A stretch of DNA of 36,647 nucleotides from Mammaliicoccus stepanovicii (GTDB lineage Bacteria > Bacillota > Bacilli > Staphylococcales > Staphylococcaceae), in NCBI RefSeq assembly GCF_002902525.1, contig NZ_PPQZ01000008.1:1-36647 (forward strand), given 5' to 3'. Below the pieces are notes generated by a model that saw only the letters and a program-made list of their open reading frames with translations, searched no databases and was not told where the DNA came from. Positions within the stretch are counted from its first letter, which is position 1, and each line of letters starts with the position of its first letter. Positions 33,153-36,647 of the stretch are shown here, in pieces. The translations under genes were made by a program, and so were the position numbers.

Positions 33153-33640
33153 TGCATATCGCATATTTAGGGTTAGGTAGTAATATAGGAGATAGAGAAC
33201 TTCAACTTGAACAGGCGATTAAATCACTAAATGAAGTAGAAGGAATAAACGTTACAAAGCGATCCCCAATTTACGAAACAAAACCAGTAGGATATACAGA
33301 TCAACCAGATTTTTTGAATATGTGTATCGAAATCTCAACGAAATTAGAATCTTTAGAGCTTTTGAATGCTTGTATGATGGTTGAACGTGAACTTCATCGT
33401 GTAAGAGAAACGAGATGGGGCCCACGTACAATTGATATAGATATATTATTATATGATCAATCTGTTATTCAATCCCCAGACCTAGAAATACCACATCCGA
33501 GAATGACAGAAAGAGCGTTTGTGATGATACCACTAAACGATATTGCCTCAAGCGTTATTGAACCAATCACTAAAAAATATATTTGGGAACTAATGCCAAA
33601 CGACAAACAAGTAGTAAAGCATAAGCGTGAAAGAGGTTAA
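33152..33640 (+). CDS. folK: 2-amino-4-hydroxy-6-hydroxymethyldihydropteridine pyrophosphokinase
   Basis: HPPK, which pyrophosphorylates the FolB product for use by FolP. The 162-residue protein has YLGLGSNIGDRELQLEQA at the N-terminus and the signature TRWGPRTIDIDILLYD, with its two metal-binding aspartates. PHPRMTERAFVMIPL follows. It is coupled to folB by a one-base overlap and is three bases from dus. Confidence 0.97.
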   Translation: MHIAYLGLGSNIGDRELQLEQAIKSLNEVEGINVTKRSPIYETKPVGYTDQPDFLNMCIEISTKLESLELLNACMMVERELHRVRETRWGPRTIDIDILLYDQSVIQSPDLEIPHPRMTERAFVMIPLNDIASSVIEPITKKYIWELMPNDKQVVKHKRERG

Positions 33641-33643
33641 GAT

Positions 33644-36144
<2,501 letters not shown>

Positions 36145-36193
36145 TAACAAGTAGTTTTTAATTTAAATAAAAGTATTGGAATTGTGTAAAAAT

Positions 36194-36243
36194 AAAAGCA
36201 TTTCGACAAAGACTTTTAAGTTTTTGGAGAAATGCTTTTGTTT
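36194..36243 (+). terminator. Terminator after lysS
   Basis: Arms AAAAGCATTTC (36194-36204) and GAAATGCTTTT (36229-36239) around a 24-base loop, followed by GTTTATTT. It separates the folate/lysS unit from the rRNA promoters. Confidence 0.8.
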
Positions 36244-36384
36244 ATTTCTATAAAATAATAGCTAAATCATTTATATAAGTTGAAGATTAATTACACACAT
36301 GAAGTAATATCATAACTATTGAGTAATCAGAATATCGATTTACAAACTTATTGAAAACCAATCAAAATAATTTGATGTAAAGTG
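36244..36384. other. AT-rich spacer upstream of the rRNA promoters
   Basis: I see no gene, hairpin or tRNA here. The block before the first rRNA promoter is AT-rich and could contain an UP element. That is inference from position and composition. Confidence 0.4.
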
Positions 36385-36413
36385 TTGACGAACATGAAAA
36401 TATTATGTATTAT
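36385..36413 (+). promoter_or_regulatory. rRNA operon promoter P1
   Basis: TTGACG (36385-36390), exactly 17 bases, TATTAT (36408-36413). The expected start falls at the G of AAAGGTC near 36419-36420, about 130 bases before the 5S gene. Confidence 0.8.
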
Positions 36414-36490
36414 ATAAAGGTCGCTGAAAACGAGACGCATATCAATTCGAGATGTATGTAAAGAAAGTTAAGAAGGTGTAAAATTTACTA

Positions 36491-36519
36491 TTGAAAAGCC
36501 ATTGAGACTTCTTTATAAT
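36491..36519 (+). promoter_or_regulatory. rRNA operon promoter P2
   Basis: TTGAAA (36491-36496), exactly 17 bases, TATAAT (36514-36519). The expected start is the G of AAGGTAA near 36526-36527, about 25 bases before 5S. Tandem promoters are typical of Firmicute rRNA operons. Confidence 0.82.
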
Positions 36520-36550
36520 ATATAAGGTAAGACAAAAACAAAACAATATT

Positions 36551-36647
36551 ATCTGGTGACGATAGCAAAGAGGTCACACCTGTTCCCATGCCGAACACAG
36601 AAGTTAAGCTCTTTAGCGCCGATGGTAGTTGGACTTACGTTCCGCGA
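36551..36647 (+). rRNA. rrf: 5S ribosomal RNA, 5' part (partial)
   Basis: Begins TCTGGTGAC and contains AGGTCACACC, GTTCCCATGCCGAACACAG and GATGGTAGT, the invariant 5S core; the 3' fifth runs off the window. It directly follows two promoters, so this operon is led by 5S, an arrangement I recall for the tRNA-rich rRNA operon downstream of lysS in S. aureus. Its last 20 bases match the first 20 of the window with one difference. Confidence 0.95.

Overview
This is a low-GC Firmicute chromosome segment. It almost certainly comes from the Staphylococcaceae (Staphylococcus, Mammaliicoccus or a close relative). DNA is AT-rich, PstA, Prs, TilS and FolP read very like the staphylococcal proteins I remember, and gene order follows the Bacillus subtilis dnaX-to-ctsR region with the sporulation genes missing. 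I cannot name the species. Both window ends fall inside 5S rRNA genes, so the segment fills the gap between two rRNA loci, as the equivalent block does in B. subtilis. All 39 genes but one (abrB) point rightward.

Layout. (1) 1-98: 3' end of a 5S rRNA and its terminator. (2) 168-6495: an Orn/Lys/Arg decarboxylase-family gene, tmk, pstA (c-di-AMP receptor), holB, ricT, yabA, trmN6-like, a GIY-YIG gene and rsmI. (3) 6594-6866: abrB on the minus strand, divergent from metG. (4) 7100-11364: metG, tatD, rnmV, ksgA. (5) 11370-14405: veg behind two tandem promoters, then ispE, purR, ridA/yabJ and spoVG. (6) 14538-17681: glmU, prs, and rplY/ctc with a structured leader. (7) 17826-25702: pth, mfd, an MOP-family flippase, yabN/mazG, rqcP, divIC, and yabR with its own promoter. 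(8) 25792-29793: tilS, hpt, ftsH. (9) 29963-31869: hslO, cysK. (10) 32009-36144: folP, folB, folK, dus, lysS. (11) 36145-36647: terminator, two tandem promoters and the 5' part of a 5S rRNA that opens the next rRNA operon.

The genes are core housekeeping: translation and rRNA/tRNA maturation (metG, lysS, rsmI, ksgA, rnmV, tilS, trmN6-like, dus, pth, rplY, rqcP), nucleotide metabolism (tmk, prs, hpt, purR), replication and repair (holB, yabA, mfd), envelope and division (glmU, flippase, divIC, ftsH), folate and cysteine synthesis, and redox chaperoning (hslO). There is no mobile element, CRISPR array, phage or obvious foreign island.

I found no new multi-gene system. The interest is regulatory: a consensus-grade sigma-B promoter inside purR that fits yabJ-spoVG; a structured rplY leader with fragments resembling 5S loop E, the site L25 binds; tandem veg promoters around an 18-bp palindrome; a PurBox-like inverted pair at purR; repeats in the abrB/metG divergent region; and tandem promoters feeding the downstream 5S. 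An ispE homologue in a lineage that makes isoprenoids by mevalonate is also notable. Promoter, operator and RNA-structure claims are by eye only.
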